From positions 14,958,922 to 15,022,921 of the forward strand of contig CM030711.1 of NCBI GenBank assembly GCA_017979445.1: a stretch of DNA of 64,000 bases. The letters run 5' to 3'. The notes under the pieces are model-generated. The model was not told the origin of the DNA and did no database searches. It saw only the letters and a program-made list of their open reading frames with translations. Below are positions 21,534 to 32,310 of the stretch, in pieces (position 1 is the first letter of the stretch; the number at the start of each line of letters is the position of its first letter). Both the position numbers and the translations under genes were made by a program. Source of the DNA: Akebia trifoliata. Its lineage: Eukaryota; Streptophyta; Magnoliopsida; Ranunculales; Lardizabalaceae.

Positions 21534-23385
21534 TGTAGACACCCCAATTTGAACGGGGCCCCCACTCGAAAGGACCCAAAAATACCGATTTTTCAACAAA
21601 ATTTGTCAAAGGGCCTCAAAAGCCCAAATCATTGAAAAATAATATTTTGATCGAATCAAGGTCCCTAAGACCTCCTAAGGGTCTAATGGGCCAACCAAAA
21701 AGAATTGGCTTACCCCCACCTTCACCGCCTCGCTTCCAAAACCAAAAATGCCAAATTTTCAATAAAATTTTTCAACGAGCCTACAAAGCCCAATTTATCA
21801 ACACATGGCATTTTAATCAATCTAAGGATTCCTAAAACCCCTAAAAGAGATGAATAAAGTTAAAATGAGACTTGAGATATCTACCACCTTCTCTACCTTT
21901 CTCCGTTCTATTCCCGAATTAAAAATACCCTATGCCCATTTAGGGCCCACCAACCCTCAACTCTCTAAAATTAATCTCTCACCTTATCCAACCTAACCTA
22001 AACCTAATTTCACATTACCCAAACCCTAAAAAGTCACCAACACACCCAACCCCATCATTAAACAAATCCTATCCAATCCCAAATGACCTACAACTTCCCC
22101 TAACCCAAGCCCAATACATTAAAGCCCACCAACCCTTATTCATATCCAATCCACATCTACACCCATAACCCTAACCCATAGACCATTATCTATATCAACC
22201 AATCATCATTTTGATCATCAAAAATGACACATGTCATCACCCTATCTCATCATTCAACTACCTACCCCCATCACCTTTCTCTAACAATCTACCTACCCAC
22301 ATCACATCTCTCCAAAAATTATCTCAACCCATACCCTTCCTTAATCTACCTACCTCACTTTTTTCTAATACAACTAACCACCCACATCACAACCCATACC
22401 CCCTACACCCTAATCCCTCACTTTTCTCTAAATATCTGACCAGCTCACATCACAACCTACACCTCCCCTCAACATTTCTTACAAATCCACTCTCACAAAC
22501 CTAACATATACCCCTCATTACCAAACTAATACTCATTCTCTCCAATCAACTCATCTAACCACCTCACTCCCCATCTCCTTTTAACACATGTCATCATCTC
22601 CTTAACCTCCCAAAAATCAACCAACCAACCCCTTATACAACCCATTCTCCTATTCTAAACATCTCACCTCTTCAACCAACCTAACACTGCATCAACACAT
22701 CACTCCATTATACTCACATTCTCTCAAATCAATCACCCATCATCTCACCTCACCAAATACTCTACCCAAATGGATTGGGTAAGATCCAAACCATTTGGAT
22801 CAAAATAATACCTATTTACCTTCATTACACAATTACCCTCCTCCCCACTTTAAATTTCATAGCCATCACTTTCAAAACCTATGCCATTTTATACTCTCCC
22901 AACACTTCACCCCATTATATCTCTACAGTATCATCCCAACACCTATAAATACCCCTTTCATTTCTCAAATCAAACCCCCAAGTCTTATACACAAAAAAGA
23001 ATCTACTCTCAACTCACCTTTATTTTCTACTCTCTTTTACTTCACTCTCAACCTCTTATATTACTCTAAAATACATAATCATATTTTACTAAGGACTCAA
23101 AGAAAAAGAATTTAAGAAGAAGAAGGAGAAAGAAAAATGAACGAGTTGAAACTTTAAGGGGGGTCAAAGGATCCACCTTCCCTCTCTCTCTCTACCCTCT
23201 CCATATCCCTCTTCTACTATCCCCTTCCTCTCTTTAATTTTTATTTTTAGAAATACTTAAATGTAATGTTCTCCCTCCCTTATCTCCGGTAGATCGAACT
23301 TCAGTACGGTTGAAAGTATAGGAGTTGTAACTATTTTTAAAATAAAATTGATTTTTTAACCTCTAAAATTTTTTTGAGTCAATCA
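21534..23385 (+). mobile_element. Probable solo LTR of a second Tat-like family
   Basis: It starts TGTAGACACCCCAATTTG, closely matching the start of the main LTR family, and probably ends GAGTCAATCA at 23385. ATTTT lies on both sides (21529-21533 and 23386-23390), a plausible 5-bp TSD although AT-rich. TATAAATAC at about 22946 would be the promoter. The middle, about 22000-23150, is almost devoid of G on this strand. No PBS or PPT is present. The right boundary rests on the TSD and is less sure than the left. Confidence 0.55.
22946..22954 (+). promoter_or_regulatory. Candidate TATA box of the second-family LTR
   Basis: TATAAATAC sits about three quarters of the way along the LTR, in the same relative place as the TATAAATAG box of the main family. 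Confidence 0.5.
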
Positions 23386-23499
23386 ATTTTTGGGTCCTTC
23401 TCAACTTATGAGAATGGATCCATAACCAACACTTTTCAAGAGCACATGCAGTTCATAAGGCTAAGGGTTTGTAAGGATCATCCCCTTCAATGGGATGAT

Positions 23500-23630
23500 T
23501 AGGGGTGCAACTCAGTTTGGGTTGGTTCAGTTTTGAGCAAAATCAGAACCGAACCAACCAAGGTCGGTTCTATTATGTTGAAACTAGAATCGAACCGACC
23601 TTAATTCGGTTCAGTTCCACGGGTTGCCAA
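23500..23630 (-). mobile_element. Probable terminal sequence of a hAT transposon
   Basis: It starts TAGGGGTGCAACTCAG and continues with repeated GGTTCGGTT/AACCGAACC words in both orientations. Plant hAT transposons commonly end in (C/T)AGGGGTG-type inverted repeats with such subterminal motifs. It lies 2.4 kb beyond the stop of the hAT transposase remnant on the minus strand, where the 3' end of that element would be. The opposite terminus is not found, so neither TIR pairing nor the 8-bp TSD can be shown. Confidence 0.5.
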
Positions 23631-23967
23631 AATAAAATTATCAATTAAATATTCCATCCATTTTTTACTAGTTTAGTTCTTTTGAAAAAATACATAACTT
23701 GTCCAAACTTTAATAATAATAGTAAAATAGGGGAGAGACAAGAGAAATAGATTACAAATTTAAACAACATTTTGGACAAGTGGAATTATAAGGTTGAGAG
23801 AAAAGAACCAAAGTAATCCTCCTACTAAAGTTTTGTTTAGAGTACCTACACCATCCTTTACAACTGTTGAAGGAGAGCAAGCTCACATGGTTGCAGATGA
23901 TAAAATAATACAAATAGGCTACCTTGTTTTATTTGCCAAGCTTTTCTTCATTTTACCCCCCACAATA

Positions 23968-25175
23968 TTAAGAAGATATTTTGGAGACATCCTTGCTTGA
24001 TTTGTTGTATTTCATGTGACTATGAATAAGTTGCCTAGTTGCAATGGCAGACATGAGAGAGAGCTCTCCAGGAAGAACCGAACCAGCCACAATGGTGGCC
24101 AAGGTCCTGGCAACTCTTTGCTTGCACCCTTAAATTCAGACAAGCAAATTGAAATGGAAGTTGGGTCCCACCTCCTACTATACCCACCTGAAAAAATAAA
24201 AACCAAATATATGCAGAAATATGATTTTAAGATATGACCTTTTTTTTGTCAATACTGAAGGGACTTGCATGCGTAAATTTATTGAACAAAAAATATGACA
24301 AAATGGGACCAGTATTTTTTCTTTCTTTCTTTTCTAAATTGCAAAGCAGATGGTTTCATGGATAGATTTAATGAAGGACAAGCTTTTAAACTACTATCAT
24401 TAGGACAAAAAGGAGGACTGGTTCTTTCAAAGTTCACAAGAACATGTCACCTTGCCCACAGACTTTACCACCTCACCAGTCACCAAGGTGGTAGCTTATT
24501 AAAAATAACCACCACCATCACCATAACCCAAACTTGTTCAATTATAATATGTTGTGTAACAATATTCTTTTTAAGAGATTTATTATATATATAAAAAAAA
24601 TAAAAATAAAAAATAAAAAAGATAATACAGATATTGAGTGATAAACCCATCTATATAGTTCAATCTTGGATGGAACAAAATCATTGAAATTTCTATTTGA
24701 AGAAAACCCAATCAAAATTAGCTTGTTTTTAGTAAGATTAATAAGGTAAAAAGTTGATACAAGCATAAGGTTGTGAGTAGTGGGGATGATAAGTTAAGTT
24801 ACCTCAATAGAAAGCATGGTCATTGAGATGTGAAGATCCCTTCCATCATTAACAGCTTCCATCATAGTGATGTAGTGAGAGCTCTTTATGTTCTGTGTTG
24901 GATCTTGGCCTGTAGCTATGTAGACGGCAGAGACGATGTTGCTTGGGCATTGAAGCCACCAAGGACACCAGCCATCGCCAACCCAATAAGATTATTTAGC
25001 ATGTTAAGCTCTACCAAAGTTGGAACAGTTGTCTTCAGTACCTTCCTCACCACCTCCTCCTTGATGATTGCCTTGCAAACTACAGATTTTCCACGTCCTT
25101 CTATCCAATTCATAGCAGCTGGTTTCTTCTCAACACAGAAATTTCTTGCAGCATTCATCAAGAAACTCAAATAGT
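23968..25175 (-). pseudogene. HMGR: HMG-CoA reductase pseudogene fragment (3' half, intron kept)
   Basis: HMG-CoA reductase makes mevalonate, the committed step of cytosolic isoprenoid synthesis, at the ER membrane. The minus strand encodes the family segments [15 protein letters not shown], then T-G-Q-D-P, then M-M-E-A-V-N-D-G, then the dinucleotide motif G-G-G-T-Q, and a C-terminal S-H-M-K-Y-N before a TAA at 23968-23970. Two exons (24803-25175 and 23968-24187) flank a 615-bp intron with GT and AG ends (24188-24802), at the place where plant HMGR genes have one. The membrane anchor and first half of the catalytic domain are absent. Small deletions near 24940 and in the last exon shift the frame. 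Introns show it is a DNA copy, not a retrocopy. Confidence 0.9.
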
Positions 25176-25184
25176 ATTAGAATT

Positions 25185-25338
25185 GAGGCTCGATAGACAT
25201 GAAACTTTTATCTCCATGGTTGAGACATCCAATGTTTGTTGTTCAAAGATGTCAGTTAATTTGTAAGCAACAATTCCAAGATGATCGACTGCATTGACAA
25301 GGGCTCGTACATCATAGTCTTAGTGGTTGTCAAGTACC
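25185..25338 (-). pseudogene. ABIL: ABIL (Abl-interactor-like) gene fragment
   Basis: On the minus strand, right after an AG acceptor at 25339-25341, the translation reads V-L-D-N, a stop, then D-Y-D-V-R-A-L-V-N-A-V-D-H-L-G and K-L-T-D-I-F-E-Q-Q-T-L-D-V-S-T-M-E. This matches my knowledge of the conserved N-terminal region of plant ABI-1-like proteins, subunits of the SCAR/WAVE actin regulator. It is a single exon with one in-frame stop. It runs on the same strand directly into the HMGR fragment at about 25175-25190, an arrangement not expected of two unrelated host genes. Confidence 0.75.
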
Positions 25339-26007
25339 CTGATTAAAAAAAATGCATCTTAATTTTATAGTGGAAGCCTAGAAATATAAATTATCATTCA
25401 AATAACAATGTAACATGATTACCAGTTACCAATTACCAAATACCATACAAATGCTCTCAAGATACATCAGAAAAATTTATAGTTTGTCGAAATCCATCAG
25501 GAAAATTTAGATAATTAATGGATAAGTATCAAGGAGCACTTGTCTTCTCATCCAAAGATCTTTGCTTCAACCTCAAACCCACAACCTCTCCTACAAAATT
25601 AAATAAAATTCAAAATATTTAGATCAATAATGACAACAATGATTTACAAATCATAGCAAGAATAATAAATCTTACCTTCATGATTCGAGATCGTTTGTTC
25701 AAGATTCGGGAACCTCATAATCAACCACAGCACAGTTAGCCAACACATTCATACAATTTTTCCTGAATAAATCAATATTTGCTTACGATGACACCCCAGT
25801 TCTATTAGCAACCATACATAATAAAAAAAGTAAAACACGATAATGAAAAAAATCAACCATTCTCCATCTTCCTCCATGCTCTAATCAATAAGTTTAAAAA
25901 AAACACTATTGTTATATATATGAAGTCGTATATTTAAAAAAATTATTCTATTGTAATAATTTATGGAAGAACAATTTACCTAAAAATAAAAATGAAGAGG
26001 TTGTAAT

Positions 26008-26733
26008 TCATTCAAAAAGTTCAGAATCATCTGTAATAACTATAAAAATAAAATAAATTGTCATCAAATAGAAAATAGAAATGAAAGAATTTCACAAATA
26101 AAATAAAATCATATAAAATTAAAAGTTACCTGACTCGATTTCTTCAAGTTTTTCTAATCTTTCTTCAACATCAATTGGAATTGGTGAAGCACGTAACTAA
26201 TTTTGCCCACAAATTAAACATTTCACCAACTTCGGGGTTAGAGAACTATCAAACTGATCTAATACGCAACCCCTAGTGCTAAAAGTACTTTCAGAAGTAA
26301 CAGTGAAAATCGGAATAGCTAACAAATCTCGTGCCACCAAAGAAAGTATGCGATACTTAGAAGCATTAATTTTCTACCAATCCAAAATATTAAAATTTAT
26401 GTCTTGTTTCTCAACACTTTCTTCTAAGTATCTATCTACTTCTAATTTGCAATCCACACTTTCTTCTTCTTTCAAGTGCTTCAGAAACTCAGATTGAAGT
26501 GACTTGACTTGAACATTACCTTCACTAATTAGTTGATCAACTTCTATCTCATTTAAAGTTTGAGTAAAATCATTTAAAGAAACAGCTAAAGTTAAGTCAA
26601 AAAATTGATAATGCTAAAAATTTTGGTTCATTGATCCTTTTATTGTTCTAATCAACTCCTCAACCTTTATTAGTAGATAAACCTTTGAGTAACAAAATTT
26701 TATGTATCTCAACTTATAACGAGGATCTAATAC
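26008..26733 (-). pseudogene. hAT transposase, C-terminal part
   Basis: The minus strand encodes the hAT dimerisation region: I-L-S-L-V-A-R-D-L-L-A-I-P followed by S-E-S-T-F-S-T-R-G-C-V-L-D and the L-T-P-K...L-I-C segment. Two stops replace expected tryptophans (TAG for TGG, in the W-x-K-I-N and Q-N-W-L-R positions). The last exon is short (26008-26030, TGA at 26008) after a 99-bp intron with GT/AG ends. hAT transposases cut and paste elements with 8-bp target duplications. The gene continues at 37800 after the insertion of element 2. Confidence 0.88.
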
Positions 26734-26739
26734 CACAAC
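26734..26739 (+). repeat. CACAAC target site copy, left of element 2
   Basis: CACAAC precedes the LTR and recurs at 37794-37799 right after the other LTR. A 5-bp duplication is usual, so one base of the match may be chance or the LTR edge may vary by one base. Confidence 0.8.
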
Positions 26740-28503
26740 TGAAAGCGCCCTCGATCCGCGGGGTGTGCGGATCCGCTTTTGACCCTTGAGGTTTAGGAGT
26801 CGCCACCTAGTTATTACGGTCTAGGAACCGATCAATGACTCTAAATGGATAAAAACTAATCTAAAACAAAAAAAACTGAATTCGGGGATCAAATTACGGG
26901 GTTGGAAGGTGTTAGGCACCAACCCCGCCCGGCCAAAGCCGGTCTCTACTAAATTCCCAAGTAAATTACATTGCTAAAACCTAGATAAGAAAATAAATAA
27001 AAATAAAAGGTTTACCTTTCCGATGGCAAGGACTTGGTTCCCTCAGATCTGACAAAAAGAACTCCTTGTACCGTGCTCCCTTACTTCGTTCTGCTTCCGA
27101 TTTGACTTCGGATCTCCGAGGCAAGGTATCTCCTTGTTTTTGAATTTGAACTCGTCAAGTTCGTTGCGGATTTGGGGATGTTTTTAGAAGGCTTTTGGGT
27201 GTTTTCTAGACTAAAATTGAAGGAGGGATGTTAGCTAAGGAGTTGGGACTCCAAAACTAAGGTTTATAGGGGGCTAGGGGAGCTTCTAGACCTACTTCTC
27301 TTAGGGTTTATGATTTTATACGAAAATAGGGTGTGAGCACCTCTATTTATAGATGTTTTTAGGGGTTGGATAGAGTTAGTGTTTAATTAGAAATATTTTA
27401 ATTAGAGTTGTGTTTTAGTTTGACTTGTTTTAGGTAGAATTGTGTTTTAATTAGAATTGTTTTAGGTAGAATTGTGTTTTAATTCAAATTGTTTTAGGTA
27501 GAATTATTTTTAAGTTAGAACTCTATTAGATAGAGTTATTATTTAATTAGAATTCTATTATGACTTTTGGTCTTATTTGATTGACTTTTAATGTTTTGAC
27601 TTTAGTCTTAATTGATTGACTTTTAATATCTTGACTTTAGTCTTGCTTAATTGACTTTAATTTTGACTTCAGTCTCACTTGATTGACTTTAATACCTTGA
27701 CTTTAGTCTTGCTTGATTTACTTTTGGTTTTGGAGAACCCCTCCATTATTTCTTTAATTCTTCGGACCCCCAAATGGAGGGGTCCTTAAAGAAATATCCC
27801 ACGAACCCTCAACAATTTTGCCTGAGAGTCCGATTAATCGATTTTTTAGGTTCAAAATTTTAAATTAATTTCATTAATGTTTAAATTTAATTATTTAATG
27901 TTTTATTTATTAATTTTGAATTTTTTAATCATGAAAATTGTGAAATTACCGTTTTGCCCCCGAAGAGGACTTTTCACGTTTTAAGTCAGTTTTTAATGTT
28001 CTAGGATGTTTTAGAATCGGTTTTTCGTAAGGAATTCAATGAGAATGTTGGTTTGTGTCATTTATGAAATTTTTTGTGTGAAATGATTGTGAACTTTATG
28101 AGGGGCATTTTCGTAATTTTGTCAAATTCTGTTAAAATTGGTGAAATGATTTATTTGATTTCGATTTATTATTTTATGTGTTCGAGAGAGTTTTCCTAAG
28201 CGTAACGTAGGCTCTAGGGTCGTTTTGAGGTTAGGGGTATTTTGGTAATTTAATCATTTTTAGTGATTTTTATCGTGAAGCTTCTTTTGGTCTGCAAGAT
28301 GATGATTTCTATGTTTCTGGGGTCGTATTTTCCTAGCGTAGCGTGGTTTCTAAGGTTTTGTCAATTCGAGATACCTCATCTGGATTTCTGAAACATATCT
28401 GGTAACAAAATAAAGCAACGGAATACACATCCATCATTGGGAATCCTTGCGATCGGGTTGACGAGTTGATTAATCAGGCGGATGCAAAAATGGGGTGTCT
28501 ACA
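26740..28503 (-). mobile_element. 3' LTR of element 2
   Basis: 1764 bp, TG...CA when read on the minus strand, adjoining the PPT at 28504-28520. It is nearly identical to 36020-37793. Confidence 0.94.
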
Positions 28504-28875
28504 GATGCCCCTCTTTGGCAGAGGGTTGAAGCAAACTAGATAGCAAATCTATTTTGGTAGATAGTGCGATATCTGAATGCCAAAGCTAGTGACAGTTCAT
28601 TTTGCAGCCTGATTTAGCAATTCGTCAGGGTGTTCGGATCCTTGAGAATAAAGCTCTCCCCAAATCAAAAGGTTGTCAAGTCCTTGAGCGCAAACTCTCA
28701 CTGACGGTGTCAGATCCTTGAATTTTAGAGAATTCTCCCTGACTAAAAAGTGCAAATGTGCAAGTGTGTGCACTGTGTGAAACTGAGTAAAACCTGAGCA
28801 TAAATTTAGCATAATCTGAGTATAAACTGAGCATAATTTGAATATAAACTGAGCATAATTTGAATATAATCTGAA

Positions 28876-29685
28876 CATAGTTCCTGAGAAAACCCTCGGC
28901 GGCATCTGAGCATAGTTCCGAGAAAACCCTCGGCGGTATCTGAGCATAATTCCGAGAAAACCCTCGGCGGTATCTGAGCATAGTTCCGAGAAAACCCTCG
29001 GCGGCATCTGAGCATAGTTCCGAGAAAACCCTCGGCGGTATCTGAGCATAGTTCCAAGATAACCCTTGGCGGTATCTGAGCATAGTTCCGAGAAAACCCT
29101 CGGCGGTATCTGAGCATAATTCCGAGAAAACCCTCGGCGGTATCTGAGCATAATTCCGAGAAAACCCTCGGCGGTATCTGAGCATAGTTCTGAGAAAACC
29201 CTCGGCGGTATCTGAGCATAGTTCCGAGAAAACCCTCGGCGGTATCTGAGCATAATTCCGAGAAAACCCTCGGCGGTATCTGAGCATAGTTCCGAGAAAA
29301 CCCTCGGCGGTATCTGAGCATAATTCCGAGAAAATCCTCGGCGGTATCTGAGCATAATCCAAGATAACCCTTGGCGGAGACTGAGCAAAATCCAAGATAA
29401 CCCTTGGCGGAGACTGAGCAAAATCCAAGATAACCCTTGGCGGCAACTGAGCAAAATCCAAGATAACCCTTGGCGGCAACTGAGCAAAATCCAAGATAAC
29501 CCTTGGCGAAATTTGAGCAAAATCCAAGTTAACCCTTGGCGGCAACTGAGCAAAATCCAAGATAACCCTTGGCGGAAACTGAGCAAAATCCAAGATAACC
29601 CTTAGCGGCAACTGAGCAAAATCCAAGATAACCCTTGGCGGAGACTGAACAAAATCCAAGATAACCCTTGGCGGAGACTGAGAAA
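28876..29685 (-). repeat. 34-bp tandem array of element 2, about 24 copies
   Basis: Unit of 34 bp, same family as 10291-10740. It falls into two blocks: units with CCGAG/CTCGG arms (mostly 28876-29345) and units with CCAAG/CTTGG arms (mostly 29355-29685, plus one near 29052). Arms stay complementary in almost every unit. All three minus-strand frames are open across it, giving long artificial frames of up to 371 residues. Confidence 0.94.
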
Positions 29686-30475
29686 AACTGGCAAAGGAAT
29701 GAATGAATTTTGGAGAAAAATGATTAGAACGAATCGAAGAACGAATAAATCTGGAAGATAATGAATCTGGAAGAGAAATGATTGATTCCAAGAATGATTG
29801 AATCTGGAAAAGAATCTGGAGAACGAAAGAATGTTATATCTCCTATGTGAGATCCAATATGCTTTTGTTTGAACCTCAAGGATTTATCAAAAGGTTTTAT
29901 GAATTTAAAACCTGAGTTTTTATTTCTCTTGAACCTCAAAAGTTTTTTCGAAAGAACTGTTATCAAGAGGGTAACCTTACTTTGGGGTTCCTATTATTTT
30001 TTAGGATTAACATTGCTCGAAGACAAAGTGCCCCTAGTTTGACAATGACCATGGCCTTGAAAATAATTGAACAGATCACAAAAAAAATGCCCCTAGTATA
30101 AGGGGGAAAAGTTACATTAACAAAAGAAGGAAAATGCCCCTTGTATGAAGGTTTGAAATAATTGATTACCACAAGCGCAATAAAGACTTAACTTTTAATT
30201 TTGATTAATTTTATTGAAGGTTTTGAGTCAGGCTCAAGAGTACAAAATTATTTCCTTTCGAGACTCATCATAGAATTCACCCTTATCTCCCTTGGTTCAC
30301 TTGGGGTAGTAAACATTTTTTCAGATCGATCGTAGACAAGATACTTGTGATTTCTGAGTCTATGCCTGGTTTAAGTTAAGTATTGAGCTTGATTATTCGG
30401 ACTTCTGATGTTTTAGCTCGGACCGCTCTCAGCTTGGGATTTTCTTCTGTTTTTCTTTGTTGCTCTAACTTTTGC

Positions 30476-30676
30476 CTAGATCGCCTTTTCAGGTTTTCAA
30501 TCTAGCGAGCTTGCTCTAGCTTTTGCCTAGATCGCCTTTTCAGGTTTTCGATCTAGCGAGTTTTTTTTTTTTCTTCTTGGCTCTGATTGTTGCCAAAGTT
30601 GTCCTTTCAGATTTTCAACCTTGCGAGCTTGCCTTAATTTTTGCCTAAGTCGCCCTTTTCGGGTTTTCAACTTAGC
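30476..30676 (-). repeat. 3' UTR hairpin module in element 2
   Basis: Four units at about 30476-30505, 30527-30556, 30593-30622 and 30646-30676, with stems of the types CTAGATYG/CGATCTAG, CAAGGTTG/CAACTTTG and CTAAGTTG/CGACTTAG. They have the same order and loops as 9366-9562 in element 1. Confidence 0.75.
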
Positions 30677-31189
30677 AGGCTTCATCATTTTTTATCTTTT
30701 TATTTTGTCTCTGAACTTCTGGAGTCGCTGCTTGATCATGCTTTGATATCTTCCTTGACTTTTCGCACGGTACTTAGGAGGACTTTTATAGGTAGGCTTA
30801 GGACTGGGTATAAAAAGAAAGGAATTTTGAGGCTCAAAAACCCAAATGCCCCTTGTGTGGCATTTCCTTTTAAAAATTTTTCTTGAACTTTCTTCCCCAT
30901 TTTGGATGATATTTCTTTTTCTTTTGAATTTTTTCTTGATTTTTTACTGTGTAGGGGAAATAGATTTTTTTTTTTTTTTTTTTTTTACTTTGATGTGGTC
31001 GGGCCTGAAGTAACTTCTCAGGTTGCCTACGTACCCCAGAATTTTGGGATCAGACTAAAACGTAGTTCGAATTTCCCTCCCCTAGGTTAGGTGATCGGGC
31101 TGAGAAAGAAAAAAGGCATAATTTTTCTTTTTGAAAAGGCTGCAAAGGGCTGAGAACGGAGATATTGAACTGGGTTGCAGGAAAATTGA

Positions 31190-31965
31190 TTCGGTCAAAG
31201 ATGGCCTCCTTAAATGTAGTACCGTTTGATCTGGTCAAGGTTAGTTGACTCTGGTAGTTCACTTCCACCATGATCTTGAAGTCTGACGACTTTTCCAGAC
31301 AATACTTCCTTAATGAATGAATTTCCCCAATTTAGACTTTCTCATATAGTCGATGAGGAGTGTTCAATTTTCTTTGAAGTCTGATGAGCTTTGACCTTCT
31401 TGTCAAATGCACAGGTGACTCTTCTTAGATAAGCTTGCACATGGTATAGGGCTTTAACTCGTTTTCTTCGATCAAGTTTAATTCTTCATACTGCTGACGA
31501 ACCCAATCTGTTTCTAACAAATGATTTTCCAATAAGACCCTGAGAGACGGAATTTTCATTTCAACTGGCAAGACTGCTTCCATGCCATACACTAAAGAGT
31601 AGGGAGTAGCTCCAATAGAGGATCGAATTAGGGTTCGATATGTCCACAGCGTGAATGATAATTTTTCTGACCAATCTCGATGTTATTGACTCATTTTCCT
31701 GATGATAGTCTTGATACTCTTACTAACTGCTTCAACCGTTCCATTGATCTGAGGACGGTAGGAGGATGATTTGTGATTCCGGATCTTCAACTTTGAACAC
31801 AGAGTAATGATTTAAGCTTTGAAGTACGACCCATTATCAGAGATCAGTTCAAAAGGTATCCCTATATCGATTGATAATATGTGATTTGCAACTCAAGATG
31901 TAGTAAGGATAGTGTTGATGTATTTTATAACATCTTCTTTGATTCCATCGATATAGACGAGTCAA
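31190..31965 (-). pseudogene. INT: Integrase C-terminal remnant of element 2
   Basis: Reading the minus strand, the sequence matches the second half of the integrase in element 1: the D-N-G-S active-site segment near 31840, the E-containing N-G-x-V-E-A segment near 31745, and the C-terminal tail ending near 31210. Stops and shifts interrupt it. The N-terminal zinc module and first catalytic D are missing, because the deletion that removed RT and RNase H ends here. Confidence 0.8.
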
Positions 31966-31969
31966 TATA

Positions 31970-32310
31970 TAATCCGTGTTAGACAACACCCAAACTTGCA
32001 CCTAACATATCCTCATAGGCCCACGTGAACAAGTCTTCGAAATTTCTAAGAAAATTCATTATCCCCTTGTGTTCTTCTGGAAATAAGATGGTTTCTATTT
32101 GAATCTCTTTAGGAATTTATTTCTGTTCCGAGGTCAATAACCTTTGCTTTCTTGAGCCCGACTCTTATCTTCTTGTTCAGGAGAAAAATCTATCCTTGAA
32201 GCCAGATCAGTAGTTAATTCGTTAATGCACTCGAGGTATTCAAAAATTTCCTTTATCCAATCAAATTCAGAAGGGACGATAAACACCTCTACAGACTCGA
32301 CGAACTAACT
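31970..32310 (-). pseudogene. Pre-RT linker remnant of element 2
   Basis: On the minus strand this matches 3790-3990 of element 1, the stretch just before RT with V-I-D-L-G-T and F-L-R-N-F-E-D-L-F-T-W-like segments. It is joined directly to integrase at about 31965, so about 4.1 kb present in element 1 (RT, both RNases H, integrase N-terminus) is gone. Confidence 0.75.

Larger units (their letters stand above)
28504..31190 (-). other. 3' UTR of element 2
   Basis: In the element's direction it contains the conserved TACGTAGGCAACCT block (30989-31070), four hairpin units (30476-30676), GGGGCATTTT-like stretches, the 34-bp array (28876-29685) and the PPT. No gene. Confidence 0.8.

Noticed and set aside
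22211..22504. Frames rich in P, H, T and L in the 22.2-23.1 kb stretch
   Set aside because: G-poor, C-rich low-complexity sequence produces them in several frames.
24295..24594. 99-residue + strand frame
   Set aside because: It lies inside the intron of the HMGR pseudogene on the opposite strand and has no family resemblance.
24830..25174. 114-residue + strand frame
   Set aside because: Antisense shadow of the HMGR exon, which is recognisable on the minus strand.
28876..29685. CRISPR-like regular repeats
   Set aside because: Units are contiguous with no unique spacers, and the setting is a plant retrotransposon.
28597..29791. Three overlapping long frames (up to 371 residues) on the minus strand, with a repetitive protein pattern
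   Set aside because: They come from a 34-bp stop-free tandem repeat. Since 34 is not a multiple of three, every frame reads the same 34-residue cycle. It lies in an element 3' UTR.
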